DNA of 64,000 nucleotides from Terana coerulea (GCA_024811115.1 JAKOGH010000721.1:558001-622000); one strand, 5' to 3'; shown: positions 13,201 through 24,640, counted from the stretch's first letter. Made by a program: numbers and translations. Notes: generated from the letters alone by a model not told the origin.

Positions 13201-14274
13201 ACAGCGCTAGCTGCCGGTCGTTTCTTGGGAAGCTTCTTGACCTGGGATGACCCAGCCTGCGACCGTATCGGGGTGTCGTCCTCGGAGCTACTCTACAACG
13301 ACGAGTTTGGTTAACGAGATAATGGGTCGCTCCTAGCTGACTAGCTCACGGAAACATTAGCGGCATTCCTACCAGCCTGCTTCTTGGGCTTTGAGGGTCC
13401 AGCTTTGGATGCAGTCTGTTTATCTTCCTCTTCGCTACTCTGCAAAGATGAGCGACATGGCAATAGACAACCCACAAGGTCTATTTACAGTTTCATATTC
13501 CGATTCGGATATTATTGGCTTCCTCACGACAACTTTTCCTTTCGCCTGCAAAATCAATCAATAGGCGGAATGAACGCAGAAAGTAGTGAAAACAGACATT
13601 TCTCTTCTTAGCAGCCTTTCCCGGTGGCGGTCTCTGCACTTCAGCATCGCGTCGCCTCTTCTTCTTCGGCTTCCTCAACTTCTCAGGTTTTCCCCCAGTT
13701 ATCTGCGAAGAATTTCTTTTCTTTGACTGCAGTGGAATTGTCATGCTAGAGCTCGACATATCAGGCAGACGTAACGCACTTATCCACTCGGGATCTATGG
13801 ACACCTCGTAACCTTCTTCGTAATCCTGGTCATCCGTCCCAATGCGTTCCCAGAAGCTCCTTAACAGGCGTTCACATCCTGCCACGTTCGCCGAGGGCTC
13901 CCAGCTTTCTCGATGTGAGATATTCAATGCGCGCGGTTAGACGAAGACTGACCTATCGGCTTCCGAGTCATATCCCGCCCACTGTGGCGAAAGGAGCAAG
14001 TTCAAGGTCCACACGCGACCTACCACTGACTACCGAGCATATAGACACACCTTGACGTGATATTCCTGATACGCCACACATGAATGAATATAATAAACTA
14101 AAAATCTGTGAGATGACATGCTCACCCAATCCCGATTGGCGGTTACTCTGGCTCCCGTTATGACCTCTGTTGGTGCGCAGTTGATGTTTAGAGCGGGCGC
14201 GGGAAATCGAGTGAGTGAAGCAGCGCACCAACATGGAACTGCTCCTCTTCCTCGGTTTCTGTGTTCCTAACCAT
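10240..14274 (-). CDS. Chromodomain protein with SPOC-like and PIN-like C-terminus (Chp1-like)
   Basis: A likely heterochromatin reader of about 1024 residues. Eighteen exons run from 14229-14274 to 10240-10299. Exons 1-5 spell a chromodomain (about residues 8-75): EEEEQFHVE, then EYHVKWAGYDSEADSWEP, then NVAGCERLLRSFWERIG, with the aromatic residues that cage methyl-lysine. A long Pro/Ser/Lys-rich disordered middle follows (about 75-560). The C-terminal third starts WSGKLYAETGP and LRLLKFHEIADVYLLL, which resembles a SPOC fold, and continues with ADVRVVFVHVG and REVYPLGGVVTFT, which may be a PIN-like fold. Fission yeast Chp1 has the same order (chromodomain, SPOC, PIN), so a RITS-type role is an inference. 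Exons of 15 nt (14051-14065) and 18 nt (12208-12225) are needed. Three one-base surpluses (near 11850, 11436-11450 and 11377-11380) break the frame. Confidence 0.75.
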
Positions 14275-14613
14275 TCTTGTCTCGGATCCCTGGTTTATGT
14301 GGTCGTGGACATGGAAGTCGCAATAGTGGCGGACAATAGACGAACGGAGAGGTCGTGAGGCCCGCCGCGGCGCGCTTGCCGTATTCGCGGCACTCTTAGA
14401 CGCCCATTAACGCGACGTCCGCTGTTTGTGCCATGTGGTTTCCACATGGCTAAATTTGGCGCCTGTTGTCTGGAGCGAGCGAGCTGATCCAGTCCAGCCT
14501 GAGTGCACGGTACTGTTACCGTCTGCCACAATCATCACAGACACGCCCATTGCTTCCACTCACTACGAGCTGTGCAGTCTCAGAACGCCTTTGCATACTC
14601 ACTCAAGACAACC
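14275..14613. promoter_or_regulatory. Shared divergent promoter region
   Basis: The chromodomain gene starts leftward at 14274 and MTC1 starts rightward at 14614, leaving 339 bases that must hold both promoters and leaders. I see no clear TATA box on either strand. Confidence 0.5.
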
Positions 14614-16088
14614 ATGGCGGGCAAGCCCAAATCCAAGCAAGAGGAAGCGCTGCAGTTCCTCGACGACCTCGACAACCTCGCTCCTCCTCCATCCGCAGGC
14701 GCAGCGCCAGGCTCCGCGCAACCACCACCGGGCGGCGAAGCAGAGGTGTACGCGTTCATCGACGAGATCACGCAGAAGAGCTCCGAGCCGCCGCGCGCCC
14801 CCATCGTGCATATTGACCGCGTGCCGTCGCGCGCGGGCACCCTGACGCTGCGCAAGAGCACGGAGCGAGTCCGCGTCGGCGCGCCGGCGCCGCTGCTCCC
14901 CGCCGCGTCGGGGTCGGCCACACCGCTTACGGCGTCGCCGCTCGTGCGGAGCGAGTCCGCGGGCTCGCGGGTGTCCATCCCTGCCTCCGCGTGGCCGGAG
15001 ACCGCCAGGCCAGAGCCGTCCGCGGAGCTGGCTGCGAGCAAGGCCGGCGGGTGGGGGTGGGGCAACGTCTGGTCCACCGCGAGCTCTGCGATTCAACAGG
15101 CCCGGACTGTGGTCGATGAGCAGGTGAAGAACCTTCCCAAGAACGAGCAAGCACGCAAATGGGGTGAAGGTGTACTCGAGTATGCGAAGGCTGCGCAGCT
15201 GGACAAGCTAGGTAACTGTCAGTATGTCGGTATGATGGATCATCACTCAATGTTTATGTCTAGGGCAAGACTTCAAGAGAGTGGGCCTGTCAACTCTCAC
15301 AGATATTCTCAATGTCGTCGCTCCCCCAATTTCGGAACACGAAGTCATACAAGTTTGGTTGAGCCATGACATGAAGGGATATGAGGGCGTTGAATCGCTT
15401 GTCTATCGAGCTTTGACAAGGGTCTGTACTTATTAACGTTCATACACTACCAGCTCATTCTGTGACCTCTTCACAGATTATGGAGCAGGTCGAAGGTGGA
15501 GACCTAGTAGTCAACCGTGGCGACGAATCCCGCCCGAAAGACGACCAGTCAGAGAAGCGGGAACTGAACGCTGTAGACGGTCTCGAAGCCGCTGTCAAGC
15601 TGGCACAAGTGAGCAGCCTACCTCTCAATCAGGGTCTCGCGCTAACATATGCACAGGCCGAACTCGACGAGCTAGTCAAGCGCAATGTGCAGCCGCCACC
15701 GACAACTAGCGCCGCAGTGAACCCCGCCACATATTCCTACGTCTACCTCCGCATCCAGCCATTCACGACGACGCTTGCCGTGCCGCAACACGCCGGCACG
15801 ACCGAATCCGACCCCTCTTCGCAGTCGACCCTGCAGTTCCTGCTTTACCTCGGAGACCCCGAGCACAAGATCACGCATTCCACCGTCACGCAGGCCGTGC
15901 CGGGGAAATGGCTCGAGCTCTGGGACCAGTACGAGTGGGTGGAGGATCTGGTGGTCGAGGCGATAAGAGTGGGCGTGGAAGTCGTCGGCCAGGAATACGT
16001 CGTCTCAAGGATGGGCTGGGACCAGAAGAAGACCGAGATGGCCGCAGCGCCCGAGATCCCACAAATCACGGAAACGAAAGCAGACTGA
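14614..16088 (+). CDS. Maintenance of telomere capping protein 1 (MTC1/DUF5427)
   Basis: A 439-residue cytosolic protein of the fungal MTC1 family. In yeast MTC1 is linked genetically to telomere capping and associates with COPI vesicle fractions; the molecular task is not known. Exons are 14614-15211, 15264-15421, 15477-15608 and 15657-16088, all in frame. Family marks are the early segment EEALQFLDDLDNL, the strongly conserved GGWGWGNVWSTASSAIQQA, then FKRVGLSTLTDILNVVAPPI and ISEHEVIQVWLSHDM, and later YVYLRIQPF and FLLYLGDPEH. The first 120 residues are low in complexity and rich in Pro and Ala. The ATG at 14614 begins the conserved reading frame; an open frame upstream of it lacks family similarity. 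Confidence 0.88.
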
Positions 16089-16210
16089 AGGCATGTATCT
16101 TGTACTACGACCAACTGAGGTACCCATTGCTGTTATCTCATGGATGAAACGAATATCGAACGAGTGTACCTTGTATTCACGCACAGCATCGGATCCGGAA
16201 AGACGATATA

Positions 16211-17332
16211 TTATGCATCGAGATGTCTACTTCTTCTCGGCGGGCGGCGGCGGGGAGGAGGGACGTGCTTAAACTCCTCGGGCCTTTTTGGTGCGGTCCC
16301 GTCACCGACCTGCTCCCATGGAGACAAGGAGTCGAAGTTTCTGAATGCTTGAGTGAGCTGCAGAGGCTCGTAGACGACGCGCTTTCGCTCTTCGTCGTAA
16401 CGGACTTCGGTGTAACCCTGCGATGATGTGAGCAAAGATCACCTTATGGTGAGAATGAGTCGGCGTACAGTCAATGGGAAGTCCTTGCGGAGTGGATGGC
16501 CCTCAAAACCTAGGTGAACGTCAGTGGAGAACTCTGTCACTCTTGAAATGCGTGTGCGCACCGTAGTCGGTTAAGATACGACGCCTATGAAGAGATCGAG
16601 ACGTATGTCAATGGTACTAATAAAACAAGTTGGGAGAGTAGACGTACAGATCGGGGTGATTCTCGAAGAAGATACCGTAAAGATCCCAAGTTTCTCTCTC
16701 ATACCTACAACATATCAAACACTTGAGCCCCAAGAGTTCAACTCCCAACTCACCAGTCCGCACCACGGAATACTCCCGTAGCACTAGGCACCGCGTCCGC
16801 CTCGCCGGCGTACGTCTTGACCCGGATGCGCCCGCCGGTGCGGATGCTGAGCAGATGGTACACGACCTCGAACCGCTTGTCGCGCTCGGGGAAGTCGACG
16901 GCGGTGACGTCCATCACGCTCTTGAACTGGCACTGCGAGTGGTCGCGGAGGAAGGTGAGCGTGGGCACGACGCCGGCCGGCGCGGTGTACAGCGTGAGCT
17001 CGTCCTTGAGCACCGAGAACTGCTGCACGAACTTGGGCAGGCACTGCAGCAGGTACGCCCCGAACGCGTGCAGCGCCGCCGTCGTCTCCGCGTGCTTCGT
17101 CAGCGTCGGGTTCGGCGACGTCGGTTCGGCGAACGGCGGCGCAGAGGCTGTTTAGTATGCAGTATATGAGACCAGTTGTTGGCCTGCGCCAGAGCGGAGG
17201 GTGTGCGCTCACCGTGCGCTGGTTGGGAAGAGTGGATCCTGGCGGGCCGCCTGCGCAGCTCCCGACCGCCACCTGGCGGGCAGGGTACTGCTTGACGAGC
17301 CGGCCTGTTCGAAGGGCCAGGCGGAGCGACAT
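16211..17332 (-). CDS. NADH:ubiquinone oxidoreductase 30 kDa subunit (NDUFS3 type)
   Basis: A core subunit of the peripheral arm of mitochondrial complex I. Exons are about 17213-17332, 16754-17147, 16648-16704, 16562-16584, 16469-16509 and 16211-16417. Family marks are [36 protein letters not shown], the signature [40 protein letters not shown] and [15 protein letters not shown]. The N-terminus is basic and ends in RIHSSQPAH, typical of a mitochondrial targeting sequence. To pass from [15 protein letters not shown] to that segment requires either a 38-nt intron (GTACCC...GCAG) or a base missing near 17240-17290. At the 3' end the GGGG run 16252-16255 reads into a basic tail; one more base would give a Pro-rich tail and a stop at 16227, as in relatives. 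It shares a 177-base divergent promoter with SPF27. Confidence 0.92.
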
Positions 17333-17509
17333 AGTCGGGAGGGGTGAGTGGGGTGCGATGTAGCTTGAGCGGGAGCGTCTCGACCTCGGGCGAAGCAGAC
17401 ACACGAGTTTGGCACTCCGACGCCTCGCGGACAGGCGCCGCGGCGGCAGCCAATCCCGCCACGCTTGCAATACCACCACCACCTCCTCCTCCTCTATTCT
17501 AACCACAAA
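17333..17509. promoter_or_regulatory. Short bidirectional promoter
   Basis: Only 177 bases separate the leftward start of the complex I subunit (17332) and the rightward start of SPF27 (17510). Both promoters must overlap here. A pyrimidine-rich tract precedes the SPF27 start. Confidence 0.5.
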
Positions 17510-18334
17510 ATGTCCGACGGGTACGACCAGGTCCCGGCCATCTTTGACTCGCTGCCGTACTACGACAACGACCTCGGAGCGCGACGCCGGCCTCAAGGAG
17601 CGGGCGGAGAAGCTCATCGCGCGCGAACTGAAGCAACATCCTCAGGCTGGCCTGCACCCCCGCGTGTCGCAAGAACGGCCGCTCTTTGCTGTTCGTGCGC
17701 ACGTGCTCTCCGGCTCCTACGCGGATATAGCTCACTTGCGCTTTTGTACAGAATAATTCCGTACTGCAGGCGGAGATGGCTCGCGTCGAGGCGGGGCAGC
17801 CTTTACCTTCGATAGACACCGCGCGGTACCAGCTCCCCGGACCGACTGCGACACCCGCGAGCGAGGCGGATTGGGATGCCGCGCTGAAGAACGCACATGC
17901 ACAGCTGGAGCACCAGAGGCTACGGTGCGTACTGTTGCAGTCTGTTCAGGTTGTACCGCAACTAACCATCCTGCAGACAAATAAATACGGCCCTCTTGCA
18001 ACAGTATGGCCCAAACGCGTGGCGGATACACAACTATCTCCTGGAAGCAAATGCAAAGAGTATAGATAAAGCGGTCGAAGACCTGAAGCAGCTGACGGTT
18101 GAGGTTAACCGGGAACGGAAGAACTTCCAGGTACGTGTTTCCTTGTGTGCCTGTGAAGTAGAGCCTTATATATCGATGTCATCTTAGACTCACGTCGGTG
18201 CCCAACTAACTACGTTGGAAACGCGGTGGACGGAGCTTATTTCGAGCGTGCTACAAATCGAGATGGCCAACGTCGCTTTGGAGGGAGAGATCGACCAGCT
18301 GAACAAGCGAGAGGTCGAGCTGTCCAACTTGTAA
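17510..18334 (+). CDS. Pre-mRNA-splicing factor SPF27 (BCAS2/Cwf7)
   Basis: A small alpha-helical subunit of the Prp19 (NineTeen) complex in the spliceosome. About 217 residues. Exons are 17510-17690, 17752-17924, 17977-18130 and 18188-18334. Family marks are FDSLPYYDNDL near the start, EMARVEAGQPLPSIDTARYQL in two overlapping parts, LLQQYGPNAWRIHNYLLEA and FQTHVGAQLTTLETRW. The C-terminal half is a heptad-rich coiled coil ending KREVELSNL. The reading frame of YYDND and that of RDAGLKERAEKLIARE differ by one base near 17571-17576, where no GT donor could start an intron. One surplus base there would explain it. The rest splices cleanly. Confidence 0.9.
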
Positions 18335-18659
18335 AATATTGGACCCTTACCTGCACGGTGCCACAGGGTTGTATCATTGCTATATTGTATTCTTTGTCAC
18401 GCCTAATAACTTGGACTGTTCACTGCTGATAATGACCTTCGATTTGCCATAGCAAGGTGGTCAAATAAAAACGGAAACAGAGAGTCCATCGTCCTGCGAA
18501 GTACAACATATCCGAGCGGGTCCGTGCTACTGCTACTGAGCTACTGAAAACATAGGTGATAGGCATACAGCTGAATACTTCCATCCGTTCCAGAGTCCGA
18601 TAAAGTCTGTGGTTGGTACAATACACCTGGCATCGTGATACCCATGGAAACGAGCCTTC
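18335..18659. other. Convergent intergenic space
   Basis: This stretch lies between the stop of SPF27 (+) and the stop of the exonuclease-like gene (-). It is AT-richer than its neighbours and should hold the two 3' ends. I see no gene in it. Confidence 0.5.
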
Positions 18660-20000
18660 TTAGGTGAAGCAGTTCGCATACGCGTCCGGAGGCAGGGCGC
18701 AGGGCCAGGACCCGGCCGCGATGACGCCCTCCCAGACCGTCTCGCACGAGCGGAAGAGGTCGAGCGCCGCGCGAGCGACTTCCACCTGCGTGCAGCCCAC
18801 ATCAGCCGCCGGCATCACCCACAAAAACAGAACAGAAGAAAGAAAGAAAGAAAAGCGCTACGTACAGGGTATTCGCCGTGCTGGCCGATGCTGCGCGCCA
18901 TGAACCGCTGGACGAGCGTCGCGAGCGGGACCTGCATGTTGGGGCGGCAGCGCAGGCTGCGGCGGAAGGGCAGGAAGAGCGCGGTGTCGCGCGTGTCGAT
19001 GGCGGGGTGCGAGAGCCCCATGACCTGCAGGCCCACGGCGCATGAGCATCCCGACGCCGGGCGCACACAGGCGGGCGCGGACGCACCGAGAGGAACTCCC
19101 AGAGGGCGTAGCCGACGAGGATCTTGCCGCGGACGAGGTTGCTCACGCGCTGCTGCACCTCCGGGAACGGCGGCGCTGCGTCGACGCGCGTCAGCGCGCG
19201 GTTAGGGCGGGTGCGCCCCCAGCGGAAGCGTGCTTACCTCCTGCGAGGCTGGCGGGCTGCAAGCCCGTCTCGGCCGTGCGGTAATCACTCACTGGTTGGC
19301 TGCGAAATTGTGAGTGGCGATGCGGGCTTGGGCGCAGAAATGGACACTGACGTCGGGCGAACAAAGGTATCATAGATGACGAAACCACGGTAGTCCGCAA
19401 AAGTGACGCGGCTACGGAAGTCCACGGTCAAGGAAGAAGAAGAAAAAATGGCTATATGCGGCAAACGGGTCGACTTACGCGACCATGGGCAGGCGAGAAA
19501 TGCCGTGGAGGACGGTCTGCACGCCGACGCCGATGTATCTGGCACACGCACGGTCAGCCCGCTGGCCCAGCAATAATAGCCAAGGAAACTGCACCTGTCC
19601 GGGGAAACGCCTTCACTGGACGCCACGACGGCGCAGGCCGCTCGCCCGTTTGCGGCAGCATTTTCGAGCTGGAGGTGGCGGCCATGGCGAGACTCTGGAT
19701 GGGAAGAAGGTCCTGGAAGAGCTGGGGGTCGTCCCACATGTTGTGTCTTCGGGTGGCGTTGTAGGATGCCGCATTCTGCAGGGCGTAATTATACGCAGCG
19801 AGGTGAGCCATCGGGTCAGAAGATACACAGCCAGCGCTGCAGCGGAAGGCAGGCCCTCGCCGATACATAAACTGGGTCGACGGGCGGCCGAAATTGTCGT
19901 CTGGATCATGATACCCCTTCAAGCAGATGCGGGGGCGGCCTCGCCTCAGGCAGACGTCGAGACGACGAGAAGCGCCGCTTGCTGCCAGACACGCCAGACA
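18660..20000 (-). CDS. REX4-like RNA exonuclease homologue lacking catalytic acids
   Basis: A homologue of DEDDh RNA exonucleases of the REX4 group that is probably inactive. Resolved exons are 18660-18785, 18866-19024, 19087-19175, 19238-19299, 19352-19411 and one ending at 19479. Family marks are LPMVARVTFADYRGFVIYDTF, the split segment TQPVSDYRTAETGL, EVQQRVSNLVRGKILVGY and IDTRDTALFLPFRR. Where active enzymes have D-C-E-M-V this protein reads GVQTV; where they have H-N-D-L it reads WEFL; the late H-x4-D position reads H-G-E-Y-P-V-E. It is followed by a tail ending PPDAYANCFT. Upstream frames GRPSTQFMYRRGPAFRC and WDDPQLFQDLLPIQ look coding but the join near 19540-19660 and the start codon are not resolved, so the 5' limit is approximate. 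Confidence 0.65.
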
Positions 20001-20597
20001 CGACACGCCACGAAGTTGGGAGACAATGCGCCAGCTGGAGGCGTTTGTTTGCTTGATGGACAGATCGGGGCAGCCCCTGCCGTCGGCACGGATGACAGCC
20101 TTTTGCCCCGCGATCTGCGTGAGCCCCTCGCGGGAGTGTCTCGTTCTGAACAGTCTGTTGTGGGCACCGCCGACGGGGTGTGCTCGTACGTGCAGGAGCT
20201 CCGCGTAGAGCGAGCGACGGAGCTCGACGTCCGCTCGTCCGTCCGAGTCTCTGTGCCGCTCCGCCTCCGATCAAGAGGGCCCAAAACCGTTGGGCTGTGA
20301 CTGAAGATGGTCGTCGGACCCTGACAGAACCTTGTCCTTACAGCCCATCACCCCGTCCGAAAGAGGCGAAATGCCCCCTGGCCCACAGCGCGACACGAAC
20401 ACAAACAACCCTTGGCGGTTTCAGCGTACCATTTCTGTCATTTATGCTGCTATCGATATATGTCTGGTTACAGGAAAAACAATACACTCGTCGTCCGCTG
20501 CGCTGCGACCAGCCGCAACTGCAACAGGCGCGTGATCTTACGAGCTCTACAGATGGAGATTCAAGATGAGGTCAACGAGGGCAAACAGGCGATCCCG

Positions 20598-22194
20598 TTA
20601 GATCCCCCGTTCCTGGGGCGTTTCAGACGCCTCGAGAGCCTCCGGCACCGCACCCCCGTCCAAAACAGGGCCTTCCTTCCTCGCAACATTCGCCTGCTCA
20701 AAGCTGCGCATCCCGTCCAAGCCCCAGCGCGCCATCATCGCCTTGTCTTCGTCCCAGGGCGAGCCTGCGCACATCACCCGCCGTTAGCAACATATGCAAA
20801 AGACACGCCCCGCCAAATCACAATAAACGTACAAGGCGTGGTCAACATTTGCTCCCCGGTAAACACCGCGTTCGCGCCTGCCAGGAAGCACATCGCCTGC
20901 TGCGACTCATCAAGGGTCTGGCGGCCTGCGGCGAGGCGGATGATCGTGCTCGGCAGCACGACCCGCGCCGTCGCAATCGTCCGAAGCAGCGTGTGCCATG
21001 GCACGGGCTGCAAGCCACGCTAATCAGCCGCCGGGTCGCTACGCGGGATCACACCAACTGCACTGACTTCATTGTTCTCCAGGGGCGTGCCTGGGATCGG
21101 CACCAGGGCGTTGACAGGGAAGGACTCGGGGTGCTCAGGCATGCTGTGTATGGCGGTCGATCATCAGTGCTGTCCCGTACCTGGGGCCACAAAGCGCGAC
21201 GTTGCGTACTTGGATACTTCGTAGATGAGCCCGACGCGGTCTGCGTCCGCTTCACCGAGGCCAAGGATCCCGCCGGAGCAGACGCTGATCCCTGCATCGC
21301 GGACAGCGGATATCGTCTCCAGCCGTTCATCATACGAGCGCGTCGTGATCACCTGATCACAGCGGTCAGCGTGCGGTGGAACGAGCGCACATGCGACCCT
21401 ACCGAGGGATAGAACTCGCGGGAGGTGTCCAAGTTGTGGTTGTATGCCGTCAGCCCGCTGCAGAAAATCAGCCCTAACCATCACCTGCAGGGGTGATTGG
21501 GCAGACATACGCTTCCTTGAGCTGCCGCGCCTGCGTGGGGGACAGCATGCCCAGCGTCGTGCACACCTCCATGCCCATCCCGCGCACCTCCGTGACCATC
21601 GTCAGGATGCGCTCGAACCCGCGCTTGCGCCCCGCGAGGTCGCGCCACGCCGCACCCATGCAGAAGCGCGTGCTGCCGTTCGCCTTCGCCTTGCGCGCCG
21701 CCTCGAGGACGGGCTCGATGTCGACCAGCCGGGACGCCTCAGTCGCGGTGCTGTAGCGCGACGACTGCGAACAGTACGAGCCTGTCCACGCATGTTAAGT
21801 TTCACGCTCGCAACGTCCGAGCGCGGGGACCCACTGACAGTCCTCTGTGCACCCGCCGGCTGTGCAAGGACCACGGCCGTAAGTTTTCTGACATATGATT
21901 AAAACACGCGCACGCCCGGCTCACTCTTGATGTTCATCAGCGTGCAGAGCTGGATCTTCCGGGGATCATGGTGCAGCCTGTGCACGGTCTGCGCGCGGAA
22001 GACGAGGTCGAGCAGCGGGCTGTCGTAGATCGCCTTGATCTCGGGCTTCGTCCAGTCGTGGCGTGTCTTGGGCGGCGCCGCCGGCAGGGTTGCGGCGCCC
22101 GCTCGACGTGCGTCGCGAGGCGGCGCTGCAGGCGTGCGACCCGGGGCGCAGACGATCCTGCGCGGAACATGCTGGGGGGCGGCGAGAGCTTCAT
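20598..22194 (-). CDS. BIO2: Biotin synthase (BioB/BIO2)
   Basis: A mitochondrial radical SAM enzyme that inserts sulfur into dethiobiotin, the last step of biotin synthesis. About 392 residues in eight exons: 21925-22194, 21839-21859, 21511-21781, 21403-21457, 21210-21352, 21068-21143, 20833-21007 and 20598-20764. The radical SAM motif C-T-E-D-C-S-Y-C is split over a 21-nt exon. Other marks are [65 protein letters not shown] and [13 protein letters not shown], covering both Fe-S cluster environments. The basic, Ser-poor N-terminus suits a mitochondrial import signal. In exon 1 the frame of the presequence and that of [13 protein letters not shown] disagree by one missing base near the CCC run 22098-22100. 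Everything downstream joins in frame. Confidence 0.94.
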
Positions 22195-24271
22195 GCGTCC
22201 TGACACGGGCAGTACGGGTGGTCCGACGACAGCGCAGGCTTATATCGATGCGACCCTGCACGCGGTGCGCGGAGGGCAAGGGCTCGAGGTGGTGTTTGAG
22301 TGGGAGTCAGAGACGACGGTGCCCGGCGAGCCCACAGGAAATTGGGCTGGGAAGAAGACTTTGGGGAGGTGATCATGATCTGCTACTGGCCAGGTACGTG
22401 TACGCTTGGCGCCCATAATCTTTTATTGCCAAGGGCGCCTATGATCGCCCTGCCATTTCCACAACTTGACAGTGACTGCACAGCGACCATGTCTATGCTC
22501 GTCTGGCGAAAGCCTATCTTTTCGAGCCGCGAAAAATATTGTATGGAATGCCTGGTTATTATGCTACTCTAATCATCTATGCACAGACACCATGTGGAAA
22601 GCGGTGGCTCTATACTTGTTCAGCGCTGTAAAGGCCACGGCGGCGGCGCGGTTGCGGACACAGAAGAGATTCTTCCGAGAGAGAAGCAGCGGTACACGGC
22701 CCTTATCCTCGAGCTGCTGGGCATCTGAGACACCAGGGCTCATGTTCAATTCAGCTTTGCGACAAAGGCTGCCTCTCGGCCGCACGATCCCCCACGGGCG
22801 GCATCGCGTTGACACGTTCAAGATGTGTACACCGCTCAGCCCGAGCGCGACTTGGCACCAAGGGTACCGTCCACCGGCCGCGGACGTGTGCATTCACCAC
22901 AGCGGCTGTGGGACGTCCGGCATCTATGCACCAGAACGCCTGTGACCGCCCACACCCGGCGCACGGCACGGCGCGGGGCGATCTCAGATAGTAGTGCTCC
23001 ATTGCCACGAAGATAGCCCTCCGAGGCCCTCGCGCGCGTCGGCGTGCCGCGCAATCTATCACAAACCCTGCAGGACGAGTCCTGACCCAGCCCCGCCCAT
23101 GTGCGTGCCCTGGCCAGCGACTCATGACGCATTGCGTCAACTGACCTTTGACGGTGCAGACGTCCGCGGCAGCGCGTTCCCACCGCGCACGCCGACACAA
23201 CGCGCGAGGGCCTTCTGCGAGGAGGCCGGCCTTGACGGCGTGGACATGGTGTCGACATATGAGTGGCATCCGGGCGTTCCCCAGTGCACGTCGTAGGCCC
23301 TGTCAGAACCCATGATGAGCGCACAGGGCTCTGTCGACAGTACGTCAGCCTTCTCTGTGGTGCCAAGTGGGTACCTGCGAAGTCAAAGTATAAGCGTATG
23401 TGCCCGTGCGTGGGCTCGACACGGCCTGAAGACAGGCCGTTGCGTTCGGACAGCTGTGCTAACCATTTTCGTGTATCCAGATGACGAACGGGGTGCCAGG
23501 AGGCGGGAGGATTAATTCTCGTACTCCACGCCGACCGAGTCTTCTGGTATTACGACATATCCAACGCCTGTATCACATATCAACGAAGAATGTCGACAAT
23601 CGCAATATTGTTGTCGAGTCGCAGGCTCGCTTGAGCAAGAGCTCCTCCGTCGACACTGCGGCCATCAGGGGCTGATGTAGTGCAACCGCATACATTGCCT
23701 TTTGCGCGGGGGTTGCCAAGGCATGGGAATCGCTCCACTTCCACCAACGCGTCATAACATGCGCATCTTCAGCGTGTCACTCCAATGATGTACGTTTGTG
23801 CAGAGAAAAATGCCGAATTAATTGCTAAATTACATCTATAGTATAAGCCACATGATGCTCGGACGTCGCTAAGATAAGTGCCGAGCATAGGAGACGGTGA
23901 GAGAGTATGACTACATGTACATCCTAAGAAGAAGGAAATGGAATGGTGGGTAATCGAGCTGTGCGTATGGCGGTGCGGCCAGAGACGGTCCGTCATAATG
24001 ATTGCAGCATAGCATGGAGCATGGCGATATCAGGATGCTTTATAGCACCGCGTACTCCACCGCGAGGAGGCGTGGCGCGCTGAGCGTGGACGCATGCGCA
24101 CTGGGGCGCAGCAGGGATCTGCGCGCGTTGACGTCAGGCCCGTCGCGGAAGCCAGCAAATCATCCGCGCTGACTCACCCGTTCGTTCATGCAGCGACCGC
24201 CCGGCTCTCATGCGCGAGGCCCGCGCCATGCTTGTGCGATCGATGCGCGTAGTCGTGCGACTGTAAAACAC
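22195..24271. other. Intergenic stretch without recognisable gene
   Basis: Open frames of 100-180 codons occur on both strands around 22466-23366 but mirror each other and are rich in Arg, Pro and Cys in a way typical of non-coding GC-rich DNA. No splice chain or known motif was found. The first few hundred bases should include the biotin synthase promoter. Confidence 0.5.
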
Positions 24272-24535
24272 CTAACAATTTGTATGCAATCCAACCTTGC
24301 GTGGCGAGGCAGGACGCTTACCTTGCGACGACCGACGGTTGGACGAGTCCCGCGACGACGACGACGTCGGCGAGCCGCCGCTCGAGCGGCCGGGCGACTT
24401 GTCCTTCGGGCGACTGCTCTCTAGCGAGCGGCGGGCGGTGTCCCACTGGCGGCGAGTGTACGCGGCGAGCTCGTCGGCGTACCGCTGCTTCTCGGCGTCG
24501 AGGTCGTTGGAGATGTGGGCGGAAGTCATGATCAT
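24272..24535 (-). CDS. Small hypothetical protein
   Basis: An open frame of 87 codons beginning MIMTSAHISNDLDAEKQR, which reads as a regular amphipathic helix (YADELAAYTRRQWDTARRSL), followed by a Ser/Arg/Lys-rich disordered tail. A TATA sequence (minus strand, 24641-24647) sits about 105 bases before the ATG, which supports this start rather than the open frame further upstream. A consensus donor GTAAGC near 24323 could splice the 3' end to a further exon that I cannot place, so the C-terminus is uncertain. I do not recognise the family. Confidence 0.45.
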   Translation of the reverse strand: MIMTSAHISNDLDAEKQRYADELAAYTRRQWDTARRSLESSRPKDKSPGRSSGGSPTSSSSRDSSNRRSSQGKRPASPRKVGLHTNC

Positions 24536-24640
24536 TTGCGCCGAGAGGTCGTGGGGCGGAATGGGCGAGGAGTTGGCGGCGATGGAACGGTGGGAAATGG
24601 CTGAGATGTTGGTGAGAGGGAGACGTGAGAGGGCGTTGGG

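Noticed and set aside
10240..14274. Treating the chromodomain gene as a pseudogene
   Set aside because: Exons and splice sites are all intact and the frame breaks are single bases in short runs, like those in essential neighbours. Sequence error explains both.
22751..23366. Two overlapping minus-strand frames of about 175 codons
   Set aside because: Mirrored by frames on the other strand, no family motif, no splice continuation, amino acid content typical of random GC-rich sequence.
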